Positions 43,600 to 52,680 of a DNA stretch of 64,000 nucleotides are shown here, piece by piece. The stretch is from contig JABDDX010000001.1 in NCBI GenBank assembly GCA_013287375.1, positions 1-64,000 of the forward strand. The letters run 5' to 3'. The DNA is from Bacteroidota bacterium. Its GTDB lineage: Bacteria > Bacteroidota > Bacteroidia > Sphingobacteriales > Sphingobacteriaceae. Numbering within the stretch: the first letter of the stretch is position 1; the number at the start of each line of letters is the position of its first letter. The translations under genes and the position numbers were made by a program. The notes under the pieces are model-generated. The model saw only the letters and a program-made list of their open reading frames with translations. It was not told the DNA's origin and did not search any database.

Positions 43600-45255
43600 T
43601 TACAAAGAGCTGGCTATATTCTGTCCAGTTATTTTTCCCGAAAACAAGCATCCTCCCAGGAATGTTCCTTCTAATGCGCTATAGCCATGCATACCGCCAC
43701 CACCAAATCCCGCTGCCTCACCCGCGGCAAATAAACCCTCAATTACCTGTCCTTCCGCATTTAGCACACGTCCTTGTAAATCCGTTTCTATCCCGCCAAG
43801 CGTTTTACGAGTAAGAATACGCAGCCTTACCGCTATCAGCGGGCCCGCTGAAGGATCGAGTAGTTTATGTACAGGAGCGGTGCGTATTAGTTTGTCTCCC
43901 CAATATTTTCTTGCGCCGCGAATAGCCGTAATCTGTAAATCCTTGCTAAATGTATTTTCTGTTTCCCTGTCCCGTGCTGTAACTTCCTGGCGGATAACCT
44001 CAAAATCAAGAAGTGGTTTTGCCGTAATTGCATTCATCCCATCTACCAGGTCTTTCAGGTTATCCTTTACAATAAAATCTTCGCCATACTGCTTAAATGC
44101 CTCAACAGGACCAGTTGCTTTGCTCCCCACTGCTCTCCCTAGTACCATGCGCCAGTCCTTACCGGTAAGGTCGGGGTTTTGTTCTGAACCGGATAGGGCG
44201 AATTCTTTACGAATAATTTTTTGGTTTAAAATAAACCAGGTGTAATCATACCCGGTATGCATAATATGATTAAGTGTTCCCAGCGTATCAAAACCCGGGA
44301 ACAATGGTACAGGGAGCCGCCTGCCTGCCGCATCGAGCCATAAAGATGAAGGGCCCGGCAAAATTCGGATACCATGGTTTTTCCATATAGGGTTCCAGTT
44401 CTTTATCCCTTCGGTATAATGCCACATCCGGTCAGGATTAATTACGTTGCCCCCAGCATCTTTTACAATACCTATCATACGCCCATCCACATGCTCAGGA
44501 ACCCCTGAAAGCATATTGTCTGGAGCCTTTCCTAAACGTTCCGGCCAGTTTTTCTTGACCAATTCATGGTTAGCACCTATACCACCTGATGTTACCACTA
44601 CCACCGGAGCGTTAATTGTAAAATCACCTACAACACTATCGCTGCTTTTCTCCCCTCGCTGTACACTACTTGCCGCTAAAACTTCACCGCTAACTCCTTT
44701 TACAGATCCATTTACTACTATCAATTCTTTAACCCTGTGCCTGAATTTTAACTGCACCAAACCCGCTGAAGATGCGGCCTTTATCCTGTCTGTAAAAGGC
44801 TGTAAAACACCTGGTCCGGTACCCCAGGTAATATGAAAGCGCGGTACGGAATTTCCGTGCCCTATAGCTCCATAACCGCCACGTTCGGCCCACCCAACTA
44901 CGGGAAAGAATTTGATACCCAACTGTTTTAGCCACGTGTATTTTTCGCCTGCAGCCCATGCCACATATGCTTCTGCCCATTTTCTGGGCCAATGATCCTC
45001 TTGCCTGTCAAACTGTGCGGTGCCCATCCAATCTTGCAGGGCAAGTTCATAACTATCTTTGATACCCATTCGCCTTTGCAAGGGCGAATCGACCAGGAAT
45101 AAGCCACCTAATGACCAGAATGCCTGGCCCCCCAGATTTTGCTCCGGCTCCTGGTCGAGGATTACAATGCGCGAGCCTTTATTGATTAATTCATTTGCCG
45201 CGACAAGACCCGCCAGGCCAGCCCCTATAATGACAACATCAGCATCTATAATCAT
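43600..45255 (-). CDS. FAD-binding dehydrogenase (KsdD/fumarate reductase-like)
   Basis: The 551-residue protein starts with the FAD-binding loop VVIIGAGLAGLVAANELINK and a downstream acidic residue (VILDQEPE). A second part of the FAD site is near the end: GLFAAGEAAGFGGGGMHGYS, then LEGTFLGGCLFSG. This is the layout of the FAD_binding_2 family, which includes 3-ketosteroid dehydrogenases and fumarate reductases; this branch is usually labelled just FAD-binding dehydrogenase. No signal peptide is visible. The substrate is unknown. It is read into the GNAT gene. Confidence 0.88.
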   Translation of the reverse strand: MIIDADVVIIGAGLAGLVAANELINKGSRIVILDQEPEQNLGGQAFWSLGGLFLVDSPLQRRMGIKDSYELALQDWMGTAQFDRQEDHWPRKWAEAYVAWAAGEKYTWLKQLGIKFFPVVGWAERGGYGAIGHGNSVPRFHITWGTGPGVLQPFTDRIKAASSAGLVQLKFRHRVKELIVVNGSVKGVSGEVLAASSVQRGEKSSDSVVGDFTINAPVVVVTSGGIGANHELVKKNWPERLGKAPDNMLSGVPEHVDGRMIGIVKDAGGNVINPDRMWHYTEGIKNWNPIWKNHGIRILPGPSSLWLDAAGRRLPVPLFPGFDTLGTLNHIMHTGYDYTWFILNQKIIRKEFALSGSEQNPDLTGKDWRMVLGRAVGSKATGPVEAFKQYGEDFIVKDNLKDLVDGMNAITAKPLLDFEVIRQEVTARDRETENTFSKDLQITAIRGARKYWGDKLIRTAPVHKLLDPSAGPLIAVRLRILTRKTLGGIETDLQGRVLNAEGQVIEGLFAAGEAAGFGGGGMHGYSALEGTFLGGCLFSGKITGQNIASSL

Positions 45256-45287
45256 GGAATAAATTTAGTTATTGTTTGATTCCGTCC

Positions 45288-45317
45288 CCGCAGGGCTTTC
45301 TGAAAGAGCACCTGCGG
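45288..45317. repeat. Hairpin with TTTCTGAAAGAG loop, second copy
   Basis: CCGCAGG (45288-45294) pairs with CCTGCGG (45311-45317) around the same TTTCTGAAAGAG loop as at 43004-43029. The stem differs, so only the loop is shared. It lies between two minus-strand genes. Confidence 0.65.
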
Positions 45318-45324
45318 CTCATCC

Positions 45325-46167
45325 TCATTTCTTCGCCTCCACCAAAACCTCCGTATTTAAACGAACATATTCGGGAGTTTTAGCTGTCTGCGCTGCCGCG
45401 ATGCCTTCCTGTGCTGCCTTTATGGCGGCAGCCTTATCGCCAAGTCGTAGTTCCACTCTTGCCAGCCATAATTTAACAACCATAGGCGGGAAACCGGGTG
45501 CTGTTTGCAGGGCCTGTGCCCATGGTAAAGCTTTAGTCATATCCTTATTATTATTCCAGTAATAAATAATGGCGTCATAATAAGGTTTTTTGTTGGTTTG
45601 CATGGCCGAGTCTATCCGGGCCATCACTCTTGCATCAATATCCGTGGTCAGATGGATGGCAAGCGCGGTATGCTCCCATGAAAGGTTTAGGTCGGCGCTG
45701 GTTGGGAACACATTAGTGAATTGCAAAGTGAGGGTTTCCACGTTCTCCGGTATTTTAATAGCCTTCACCGTAAAACGCAGGTAATCGTCGGCAGCGTTAT
45801 AATCATAGGCGCCCCACTGCCTGGCTTTTTTGTTTAAGATGATGGTCCACTCATTCTCACCGGGGATACTGAACAGGCCATAAGTGCCAGCGGCAACTTT
45901 ATGCCCCTCCAGCGTTACATCATCGGTAAAAGTGATGGTGGTGGCTGCATTTGCTCCGGTACGCCATACCGCGTTGTAAGGCTCGGTATAACCAAATATT
46001 TTACGGCCCTTTACGTTAGGGCGCGAATAGGTTAAGGTAATTTTACCCAGACCAAAATCCTGTATAATAGTTTGGGTTGAGCTTGGCGCAGGGGTAAGCT
46101 GGGCAAAGCTATTATAGCTGAATAACAGGCATGCTATTGTAAAAAGCAGCAATAGGTTCTTTTTCAT
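45325..46167 (-). CDS. DUF2911 domain protein, exported
   Basis: The 280-residue protein has a signal peptide (MKKNLLLLFTIACLLFSYNS, cut after SFA|Q) and the DUF2911 domain: ITLTYSRPNVKGRKIFG, then YNAVWRTGANAATTITF, then GTYGLFSIPGENEWTIILNK. The last part (about 190-280) has TPR-like helices (ALPWAQALQTAPG). DUF2911 proteins are common and uncharacterised in Bacteroidota. It probably acts in the periplasm. No operon partner is evident; a hairpin separates it from the FAD dehydrogenase. Confidence 0.92.
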   Translation of the reverse strand: MKKNLLLLFTIACLLFSYNSFAQLTPAPSSTQTIIQDFGLGKITLTYSRPNVKGRKIFGYTEPYNAVWRTGANAATTITFTDDVTLEGHKVAAGTYGLFSIPGENEWTIILNKKARQWGAYDYNAADDYLRFTVKAIKIPENVETLTLQFTNVFPTSADLNLSWEHTALAIHLTTDIDARVMARIDSAMQTNKKPYYDAIIYYWNNNKDMTKALPWAQALQTAPGFPPMVVKLWLARVELRLGDKAAAIKAAQEGIAAAQTAKTPEYVRLNTEVLVEAKK

Positions 46168-46350
46168 GTTGAAAAGGTTTTTGTGATTTTAAATAAAATT
46201 ACGGTTTACTAATGTAAAAAGGCCTCGTCACAAAACAAATAATTCCGCTCATGCATAACGCCGCCCGCAAGACCCTGACCCCCCACAAACATTCATGGCA
46301 TCTCCAGGGTAAATCGCCTTTAAGAATTTTAAGCACTTTGTAAGATGGCT

Positions 46351-46429
46351 TTAATCGCCAAAAATGTAAAATGCCGGCCCTGTGCGATACCTTTCCCTGG
46401 AATAGGGAAAGGAGGAGAATAGGGTAAAA
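46351..46429. repeat. Dispersed intergenic repeat, copy 1
   Basis: This shares about 50 near-identical bases with 56050-56129, including CCCTGTGCGATACCTTTCCC and AGGGAAAGGAGGA, plus the flank CCAAAAAT. Its centre folds (CTTTCCCT with AGGGAAAG). The rest of the 46168-46564 gap holds a small palindrome (TACTCCTAAAAGGAGTA) and a possible -7 box TATTTTTG (46538-46545) before the next gene; no other gene is supported. Confidence 0.75.
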
Positions 46430-46564
46430 TATGCAACTGGTTTTAAAAGCGATTTTACTGTACCCTATCCTCAAAAGCAAATAAATACTCCTAAAAGGAG
46501 TAAATTGCCCCATTCAGCTATCATTAGCAACATTTACTATTTTTGTGCGTAGAAAATTGTCGGC

Positions 46565-47161
46565 ATGAAAAAAACATTGGTAATCATATGGCTAATATTG
46601 TTACTTGGGGTAATCGGGACACTATTTTGGTATAACGAACTTCAATATCAATTGCCTACTCCCGTACCGCAAAATTACAAGGCGGTAAATCCCGGTGAGC
46701 TGATTAAATTAAATGCTAAACTGAAAACAAACGGCACTAAGCCACTCTTTTTGCATTTTTTTAATCCGGTGTGCCCATGTTCAAGGTTTAATATCAAAAT
46801 GTTTAAATCGTTGGTTACCCAATACGGCCAAAAAGTCAACTTTGTCATAGTAGTCATCAGCGATAGAACTTATACCGCAAAGGAAATTCAGGATAAATTT
46901 GATCTGGATATTCCCGTAACATTTGATCAATCTATAGCGCTTGCATGCGGAGTATACTCCACGCCGCAGGTGGCTCTTATTGATAATAAAGGAAAGTTAT
47001 ATTACCGTGGTAATTACAACATCAGCCGTTATTGTACCGACGAAAAAACAAATTATGCTCAGCAAGCAATCAACGGGTTGCTTGATAATAATAAAAAACT
47101 GTTTTTCAGTAAGCTGGCGCTAACCTCTTATGGTTGCCGGTTAGCAAACTGTAAATATTAA
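46565..47161 (+). CDS. Membrane-anchored thioredoxin-fold protein
   Basis: The 198-residue protein has an N-terminal membrane anchor ([16 protein letters not shown]) and a thioredoxin-like domain: [19 protein letters not shown] with the Cys-Pro-Cys at 70-72, and the cis-Pro loop [18 protein letters not shown] pair is not the usual CxxC. It resembles a family I recall as DUF6436 (uncertain). The C-terminal tail has two more Cys (YGCRLANC). It should face the periplasm and may handle thiols. The hybrid kinase begins 23 bp after its stop, so the two may be linked. Confidence 0.75.
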   Translation: MKKTLVIIWLILLLGVIGTLFWYNELQYQLPTPVPQNYKAVNPGELIKLNAKLKTNGTKPLFLHFFNPVCPCSRFNIKMFKSLVTQYGQKVNFVIVVISDRTYTAKEIQDKFDLDIPVTFDQSIALACGVYSTPQVALIDNKGKLYYRGNYNISRYCTDEKTNYAQQAINGLLDNNKKLFFSKLALTSYGCRLANCKY

Positions 47162-47184
47162 GTGCCGATCTAATTCAATATCAT

Positions 47185-49434
47185 TTGCAAGCAACATTAA
47201 CACAAAACCTGATATTTCAATCCGAAGTTAAGGAACGTTCTGATAAGCTCATAAACTACTTCCTGGCTTTTTATTTTTTGGTGGGCCTGGGTCTGGCATC
47301 TTTTTACGATACCTGGTTAATTGCTATTGGCGTAGGTGGTATTTGCGTATTGGCTTATTATTCTACCAAGTTATTATTGCCCGCATCATCGTTGTATCAG
47401 TATGTATTGAGTGCCGTATTGGGCATATTTATGGCTCAGTTTATTTACCAGATGCATGGTATGTTCGAAATGCATTTTTTTGCATTTATCAGCAGCGCTA
47501 TACTCATTACTTATCAAAAATGGAAGCTGCAATTACCCTTGCTTATCGTAGTGGTCATACATCATGCTACATTTAGCTATTTGCAGGATATAGGTGTCGG
47601 CGGTATTTATTTTACGCAGTTGAATTACTTCGATCTGCAAACATTTATCATACACGTTTTATTAACCGGTGTAATCATGTTTACCTGCGGCTTATGGTCG
47701 TATCAACTCCGGAAATACAGCGAACAGCAGGTTGTACAAACCATGCAAATGGCCGAATTACAACAAGAGGCAATGCTGTCCTTAGAGCGGAAGCAGAATC
47801 AGGAACTACTGGAACATTCCAACCAGCAATTACTGTCATCAAACAAGGAGTTGCTGGAGGCCAGGCAGGCCGCTGAACAGGCCAATCAGGAAAAAAGCAT
47901 CTTCCTGGCCACCATGAGCCACGAGATACGCACGCCTATGAACGGTGTTATCGGTATGTCGTCCCTCCTTAACGAAACTGCTTTGAATGATGAGCAGCGC
48001 ATGTTTACCGATACCATCATCAATTGCGGCGAAACATTGATCCATGTGATTAATAACATACTTGATTTCTCCAAGATAGAATCGGGAAGCCTGGAGCTGG
48101 AGAGCGACGACTTTAGCCTGCGCCAATCTATCGAGGATGTATTGGATATGTTCGCGGTTAAAGCCGCGCAGCTAAAGCTGGACCTGGTTTATGAAATTGC
48201 CGAAGATGTGCCGCCAAACATCATGGGCGACCCGTTGCGGCTTAAGCAGGTGCTGATAAACCTGATGAGCAATGCTATTAAATTTACCGAAAAGGGCGAA
48301 ATAGGTATAAAGGTAGACATCCATAAAATTGGCGTAGATGGAAACATGACATTGCGTTTTGATGTTTGGGACACAGGTATCGGCATACCGGAAGATAAAT
48401 TACACCGGCTTTTCAAAGCATTCTCGCAGGTTGATTCTTCCACTACGCGTAAATATGGCGGTACTGGCTTAGGCCTTGCCATCTGCGAAAAACTGGTACA
48501 CTTGATGAATGGCGAGATCAACGTGGAAAGCAAAGATGGCGAAGGATCGTCATTCTACTTCACCATTAATACCATGGCTGGTATAAATAATACCGTTGAG
48601 GCAAATAATTGTAATATAGACGACCTGAGAGGCAAAAAAATATTGGTGGTGGATGATAATCAAACTAACCTTGCCATTTTAAAACGACAGTTCGAAAACT
48701 GGAACCTTCGTCCAATATTGACCAGTTCAGGTGCCGAAGCACTTGTGGCCTTACAAAAAGACAAGCAAGTCGACCTGGTGATTACCGATATGGAGATGCC
48801 GGTAATGGATGGCATGATGCTGGCCAAACTAATCAAGGAAAGCTATCCGCAATTGCCAATTATTTTGCTTAGCTCCATCGGCGAAGAGTTTAAAAGCGAT
48901 GATCGCAAGCTGTTTATCTCCATCATGAACAAACCGATAAAACAACAAATACTAAGCAAGCAGGTATTCACAGCTTTAAGAAACAGATCGGCAAAACAGG
49001 AAGAGGTGACCGTTAAGAGCAAACTCTCGGCAGATTTTTGTGATCAATACCCATTCAATATTTTAATTGCCGAAGATAACGAGGTAAACCAGCATGTTAT
49101 CAAACACATCCTCAACAAAATGGGTTACCAACCGCATATAGTTAGCAACGGTAAAGAAGCGGTTAAAGTGATGCAGGAAGGGCTGTATAGCCTGATACTG
49201 ATGGATATGCAAATGCCAATAATAGATGGCCTTGAGGCTACAAGAATGATCAGGGCGATAAATATAAAGCAACCCGTAATTATAGCCCTTACCGCAAACG
49301 CCATGGATACCGACCAGCAACTATGCCTCCAGGCCGGTATGGATGATTATATATCCAAACCCGTAAAACTAGACGAACTGATGAATAAACTAAGCAAGTG
49401 GCATACCATCAGTTTGAAACCGCTTTACGACTAG
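47185..49434 (+). CDS. Hybrid histidine kinase with two receiver domains
   Basis: The 749-residue protein has an N-terminal membrane part of about six helices (1-170), a coiled segment (about 185-240), a HisKA domain with His246 in [13 protein letters not shown], and an HATPase domain with [19 protein letters not shown] and GTGLGLAI. Two receiver domains follow, with Asp535 ([12 protein letters not shown]) and Asp674 ([12 protein letters not shown]). No output domain is present, so phosphate must go to another protein. The start is TTG; no in-frame ATG exists between the previous gene and the first helix. The signal is unknown, and the thioredoxin-like gene upstream may be related. Confidence 0.9.
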   Translation: MQATLTQNLIFQSEVKERSDKLINYFLAFYFLVGLGLASFYDTWLIAIGVGGICVLAYYSTKLLLPASSLYQYVLSAVLGIFMAQFIYQMHGMFEMHFFAFISSAILITYQKWKLQLPLLIVVVIHHATFSYLQDIGVGGIYFTQLNYFDLQTFIIHVLLTGVIMFTCGLWSYQLRKYSEQQVVQTMQMAELQQEAMLSLERKQNQELLEHSNQQLLSSNKELLEARQAAEQANQEKSIFLATMSHEIRTPMNGVIGMSSLLNETALNDEQRMFTDTIINCGETLIHVINNILDFSKIESGSLELESDDFSLRQSIEDVLDMFAVKAAQLKLDLVYEIAEDVPPNIMGDPLRLKQVLINLMSNAIKFTEKGEIGIKVDIHKIGVDGNMTLRFDVWDTGIGIPEDKLHRLFKAFSQVDSSTTRKYGGTGLGLAICEKLVHLMNGEINVESKDGEGSSFYFTINTMAGINNTVEANNCNIDDLRGKKILVVDDNQTNLAILKRQFENWNLRPILTSSGAEALVALQKDKQVDLVITDMEMPVMDGMMLAKLIKESYPQLPIILLSSIGEEFKSDDRKLFISIMNKPIKQQILSKQVFTALRNRSAKQEEVTVKSKLSADFCDQYPFNILIAEDNEVNQHVIKHILNKMGYQPHIVSNGKEAVKVMQEGLYSLILMDMQMPIIDGLEATRMIRAINIKQPVIIALTANAMDTDQQLCLQAGMDDYISKPVKLDELMNKLSKWHTISLKPLYD

Positions 49435-49885
49435 TTTTATATTTAAAGGGCGTTCCCGCCGGTAGAAGCGGCCCGGGCTATCCACTCATACACCTACAGG
49501 CCTTAAGCGTGAAGGCCGGTATCCATTCCTATCCCTAACGCAGGGGTTATACCCTCACCATCATGTCATTGCGAGGAAAGAACCGTGCAACGCAAAAGCA
49601 CAACCCCATCGTTAACCGCCCAAAACCGGCATCGTCTGGTTCGGCACCCACACCAGAAGTAGCAGCACTAACCTTCAAAGAAGCAGGCGCAGCCGGGAGT
49701 TTTCTTTGGTTACTTTCTTTTGCGGAAAAAGAAAGTGACGCCTTAGCGGCTAGCGATACCAACAGACAAGCAATCATGCATATCGACCTGTAAAGTCGGG
49801 GATTGCCACGCTACCGTTCGCAATGACGCTAGCAGAAGCACAACACCTTCCCACCCACAAATCATCACACTAAAAACTTATTATA
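49435..49885. other. Intergenic region with nested repeat elements
   Basis: This gap carries a small hairpin (GGCCTT/AAGGCC at 49499-49517) and a segment bounded by TGTCATTGCGAGGAAAGAAC (49564 on) and a matching inverted end near 49800-49830 (GTTCGCAATGACG on the plus strand). The right end is related to 55850-55885. Two overlapping frames of 76 codons at 49547-49793, one per strand, have repeat-like composition and are not called as genes. Confidence 0.55.
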
Positions 49886-49919
49886 AATTAAACTTTCAAT
49901 ATATTTTGAAAGTTTAATT
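49886..49919. promoter_or_regulatory. 34-bp palindromic operator before the GbsR gene
   Basis: Two perfect 14-bp arms (AATTAAACTTTCAA and TTGAAAGTTTAATT) flank TATATT. The palindrome ends 19 bp before the regulator ATG, so it is a likely site for self-regulation. A weaker copy lies before the next gene (50462-50486). Confidence 0.75.
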
Positions 49920-49938
49920 TTAATTACTTCCTTTGTAC

Positions 49939-50445
49939 ATGGAATTACCTGAAGCAAAACAAAAATTCATCGAGGCCTGGGGCAAACTGGGGTCGGAGTG
50001 GGGCGTTAACCGCACCATGGCGCAGGTACATGCTTTGCTGTTGATAAGTCCGGATGCACTCACTACTGAGGACATCATGGAGTCGTTAAGCATTTCCCGT
50101 GGTAACGCCAACATGACCCTCCGCGAATTAATGAGCTGGGGACTGGTAGAGAAACAACTGAAGGCAGGCGAGCGTAAAGAATATTTTTTCGCTGATAAAG
50201 ATACCTGGAACATTGCCCGCCAGGTAGCCAAAGAACGCCGTAAACGCGAACTCGACCCCATCATCAAAATACTGGACGAGCTAACCAAAGTAGAAGGGGA
50301 TAAGAAAGATCCGGCTTATCAAACGTTCAACAAGTCGGTAACCGACATTAATAAACTGGCTAAAAATGTAGATAAAACTTTAGAGACCATGTTAAAAGCC
50401 GACGAAAACTGGTTTTGGGGCTCTATTCTAAAAATCTTTAAGTAG
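49939..50445 (+). CDS. GbsR/MarR family transcriptional regulator
   Basis: The ATG at 49939 is chosen over a TTG two codons before. The 168-residue protein has a winged helix-turn-helix of the GbsR type: WGVNRTMAQVHALLLISPDA, then TEDIMESLSISRGNANMTLR, then LMSWGLVEKQLKAGERKEYF, with a C-terminal helical dimer part. Family members often sense small molecules and act as repressors. A strong palindrome before it and a weaker one after it suggest self-control and control of the next four genes. Confidence 0.9.
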   Translation: MELPEAKQKFIEAWGKLGSEWGVNRTMAQVHALLLISPDALTTEDIMESLSISRGNANMTLRELMSWGLVEKQLKAGERKEYFFADKDTWNIARQVAKERRKRELDPIIKILDELTKVEGDKKDPAYQTFNKSVTDINKLAKNVDKTLETMLKADENWFWGSILKIFK

Positions 50446-50461
50446 ATTTTTTTTATGATTC

Positions 50462-50486
50462 AAACTTTCAATTATTACTGAAATTT
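50462..50486. promoter_or_regulatory. Second, weaker operator copy before the DCC gene
   Basis: AAACTTTCAA (50462-50471) followed by TGAAATTT (50479-50486) copies the core of the palindrome at 49886-49919 with one changed base in the second arm. It lies in the 48-bp gap before the next gene. Confidence 0.6.
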
Positions 50487-50493
50487 CAATATT

Positions 50494-51312
50494 ATGAATA
50501 CGCTTAAAAACTACCTGATACTTTACGATGCCGAATGCCCAATGTGCAGCATCTACACCAAAGCTTTTGTAAATACTGGCCTGTTGGAACTAAACGGCAG
50601 GGCATCATACCAGGAAACACCCGAAACCGCTTGTCCGTTGGTCGACAGGCAACGGGCTGTTAACGAGATCGCCCTCGTAAACCAAACAACCGGCGAAGTA
50701 AGCTATGGGATCCAAAGTTTATTTAAAGTATTTGCGGTAGCGGTACCTTTTCTTAAACCGGTATTTGAGTATAAACCATTTTTATGGCTGATGAGCAAAG
50801 TATATGCATTCATCTCTTACAACCGCCGTGTAATTATACCCGCCGCCAGCGAGCAGTATGCTTATCAACCAACGTTTAAACTAAACTATCGCGTAGCCTA
50901 TCTGCTGTTTACCTGTGTACTTACCGCTTACATCCTTACCGCTTATGTGCATTTTATGTATGGCCTGTTGCCTGTTGGCACAAGTTACCGTGAGTATGTG
51001 GTTTGTGGTGGCCAAATATTTTTCCAGGGTGTCATCGTGAGCATCATCGCCAAAACAAAAAAATGGGCTTACCTGGGCAATGTGATGACCATCTCTTTTG
51101 CCGGGGCGCTATTACTGTTGCCCGGCTTGGTTATTGCTGCCTGTGTTAGTCTGCCGCCGCTGTTTTATGTGTGTTACTTTATGGGTGTGGCAGGTTTAAT
51201 GTTCCTGGAACACATCCGTAGAACAAAACTCCTGCAACTGGGCTGGACTTTAACCATTAGCTGGGCTTGCTATCGTTTACTGGTTCTTTTACTTATCTTT
51301 TTAAACAGATAA
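50494..51312 (+). CDS. DCC (DUF393) domain plus membrane domain
   Basis: The 272-residue protein has an N-terminal thiol-disulfide oxidoreductase-like DCC domain (LYDAECPMC, Cys15 and Cys18) and a C-terminal part of about five helices from residue 130 on. DCC proteins are thioredoxin-like. The fusion to a membrane domain suggests redox work at the inner membrane. It is the first structural gene of a tight operon behind the GbsR-type regulator; the next ATG follows its stop by two bases. Confidence 0.8.
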   Translation: MNTLKNYLILYDAECPMCSIYTKAFVNTGLLELNGRASYQETPETACPLVDRQRAVNEIALVNQTTGEVSYGIQSLFKVFAVAVPFLKPVFEYKPFLWLMSKVYAFISYNRRVIIPAASEQYAYQPTFKLNYRVAYLLFTCVLTAYILTAYVHFMYGLLPVGTSYREYVVCGGQIFFQGVIVSIIAKTKKWAYLGNVMTISFAGALLLLPGLVIAACVSLPPLFYVCYFMGVAGLMFLEHIRRTKLLQLGWTLTISWACYRLLVLLLIFLNR

Positions 51313-51314
51313 TC

Positions 51315-52244
51315 ATGAAATATCAAAAAATCATCCTCGCAGGCGGCAACGGTTATGTGGGTACTGTGCTGGCTAATTATTATAGGGATTTAGCGAAAGA
51401 AATTATCATCCTCGCCCGCACCCCCAAAGATCAGGATGGCAATATAAAAACCCTTGTTTGGGATGGCAAAACACAAGGCGCGTGGGTTAAGGAGCTACCG
51501 GGTGCCGATATGCTTATCAACCTTTGTGGCAAAAACGTTAATTGCCGCTATACCGAAAAAAATAAAGCGGCCATTATTGCTTCAAGAGTATTGCCAACTA
51601 CTGTTTTGGGCGAAGTTATTGCCGGGCTAACCAATCCGCCAGCCTTATGGATCAATGTTACCTCTGCTACCATCTACCGCCATGCGGAAGACCGTCCGCA
51701 GGATGAAGAAACCGGCGAGATTGGGACAGGCTTTTCTATAGACGTTTGCCGCAAATGGGAGGAAACATTTTTTAATACCGATACCCCTAAAACCCGTAAA
51801 ATCGCCTTACGCATGAGTATCGTTATGGGCGCTGCCGATGGCGCATTCCCACGCCTGCTTAACCTGGTAAAACTTGGCCTCGGCGGTATGCAAGGTAACG
51901 GACAGCAATATGTATCATGGGTACACGAGCAGGATACCGCGCGCTGCACCGAATGGCTGTTTGATCATCCTGAAATGGATGGTGTGATCAACTGTACCGC
52001 GCCAACACCTATAAAGAATAAAGTGTTTATGAGTTATATCCGCCAGGCGTGTCGAATGCCCTTCGGGCTACCCGCCCCGAAATGGCTGCTGAAAATAGGC
52101 GCTATAGTAATCGGTACCGAAACAGAGTTGATCCTAAAAAGCAGGTGGGTTTTACCCAAACGATTAACCGATGCCGGGTTTGTTTTCGCTTTTCCGGAAG
52201 CAAAGGCTGCTATCGAAAATATCCTGAAAAAAAGAACTAATTAG
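51315..52244 (+). CDS. TIGR01777 family epimerase-like protein
   Basis: The ATG at 51315 gives a 309-residue protein; a longer frame would overlap the previous gene. The N-terminal loop KIILAGGNGYVGTVLANYYR is a Rossmann dinucleotide site; later come INLCGKNVNCRYTEKNKAAI, SATIYRHAEDRPQDEETG and YVSWVHEQDTARCTEWLFDH, all typical of the TIGR01777/YfcH group. The C-terminal DUF1731-like end has PAPKWLLKIGAIVIGTETEL. The reaction is unknown. It is a cytosolic member of the GbsR operon. Confidence 0.9.
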   Translation: MKYQKIILAGGNGYVGTVLANYYRDLAKEIIILARTPKDQDGNIKTLVWDGKTQGAWVKELPGADMLINLCGKNVNCRYTEKNKAAIIASRVLPTTVLGEVIAGLTNPPALWINVTSATIYRHAEDRPQDEETGEIGTGFSIDVCRKWEETFFNTDTPKTRKIALRMSIVMGAADGAFPRLLNLVKLGLGGMQGNGQQYVSWVHEQDTARCTEWLFDHPEMDGVINCTAPTPIKNKVFMSYIRQACRMPFGLPAPKWLLKIGAIVIGTETELILKSRWVLPKRLTDAGFVFAFPEAKAAIENILKKRTN

Positions 52245-52252
52245 CCAAAGCC

Positions 52253-52678
52253 ATGCCTAATTCAATACAACAATGCATCTATTTTGCCGGGCTTGCACAA
52301 ATTACTTTGGCGATAGGCAGTTTGGCCATCCCACCAATATTAAACTGGAGAACCGAACTGGCAAAAGTTCAACCATTAATCAAACAAATGTTCTGGACTT
52401 ATGCCGGATACATCTTTGCAATCAATCTATCTTTCGGCTTACTTTCTGTGTTTGATTTTAAAGAGCTAACTAATGGTTCAACGTTAACCATGCTGGTTAC
52501 CGGTTTTATTGCTCTATATTGGATCTCGCGGATTCTGATACAGTTTTTATATTTCGACAGGTCGAACTTCCCAGCAGGGTTTTGGAATGTAATGGCAGAA
52601 ATAACCCTGGTAACTCTTTTTATATCTTTAAGCGTAATATATAGCCTCGCTTTTTATTTCAACTATCAACACAACTGA
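52253..52678 (+). CDS. Membrane protein, four helices, unknown
   Basis: The 141-residue protein has four hydrophobic helices, near CIYFAGLAQITLAIGSLAIP, AGYIFAINLSFGLLSV, TLTMLVTGFIALYWISR and AEITLVTLFISLSVIYS. The operon position (8 bp after one gene, 2 bp before the next) shows it is a real gene. No family is recognised. Confidence 0.75.
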   Translation: MPNSIQQCIYFAGLAQITLAIGSLAIPPILNWRTELAKVQPLIKQMFWTYAGYIFAINLSFGLLSVFDFKELTNGSTLTMLVTGFIALYWISRILIQFLYFDRSNFPAGFWNVMAEITLVTLFISLSVIYSLAFYFNYQHN

Positions 52679-52680
52679 TT

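Noticed and set aside
46199..46513. 104-codon minus-strand frame
   Set aside because: It spans the dispersed repeat at 46351-46429 and has no family features, so it is probably chance.
49547..49793. Two 76-codon frames, one on each strand
   Set aside because: They mirror each other in a repeat-rich gap, have Ala/Ser-rich low-complexity text on both strands and no family features. They look like a by-product of repeat composition.
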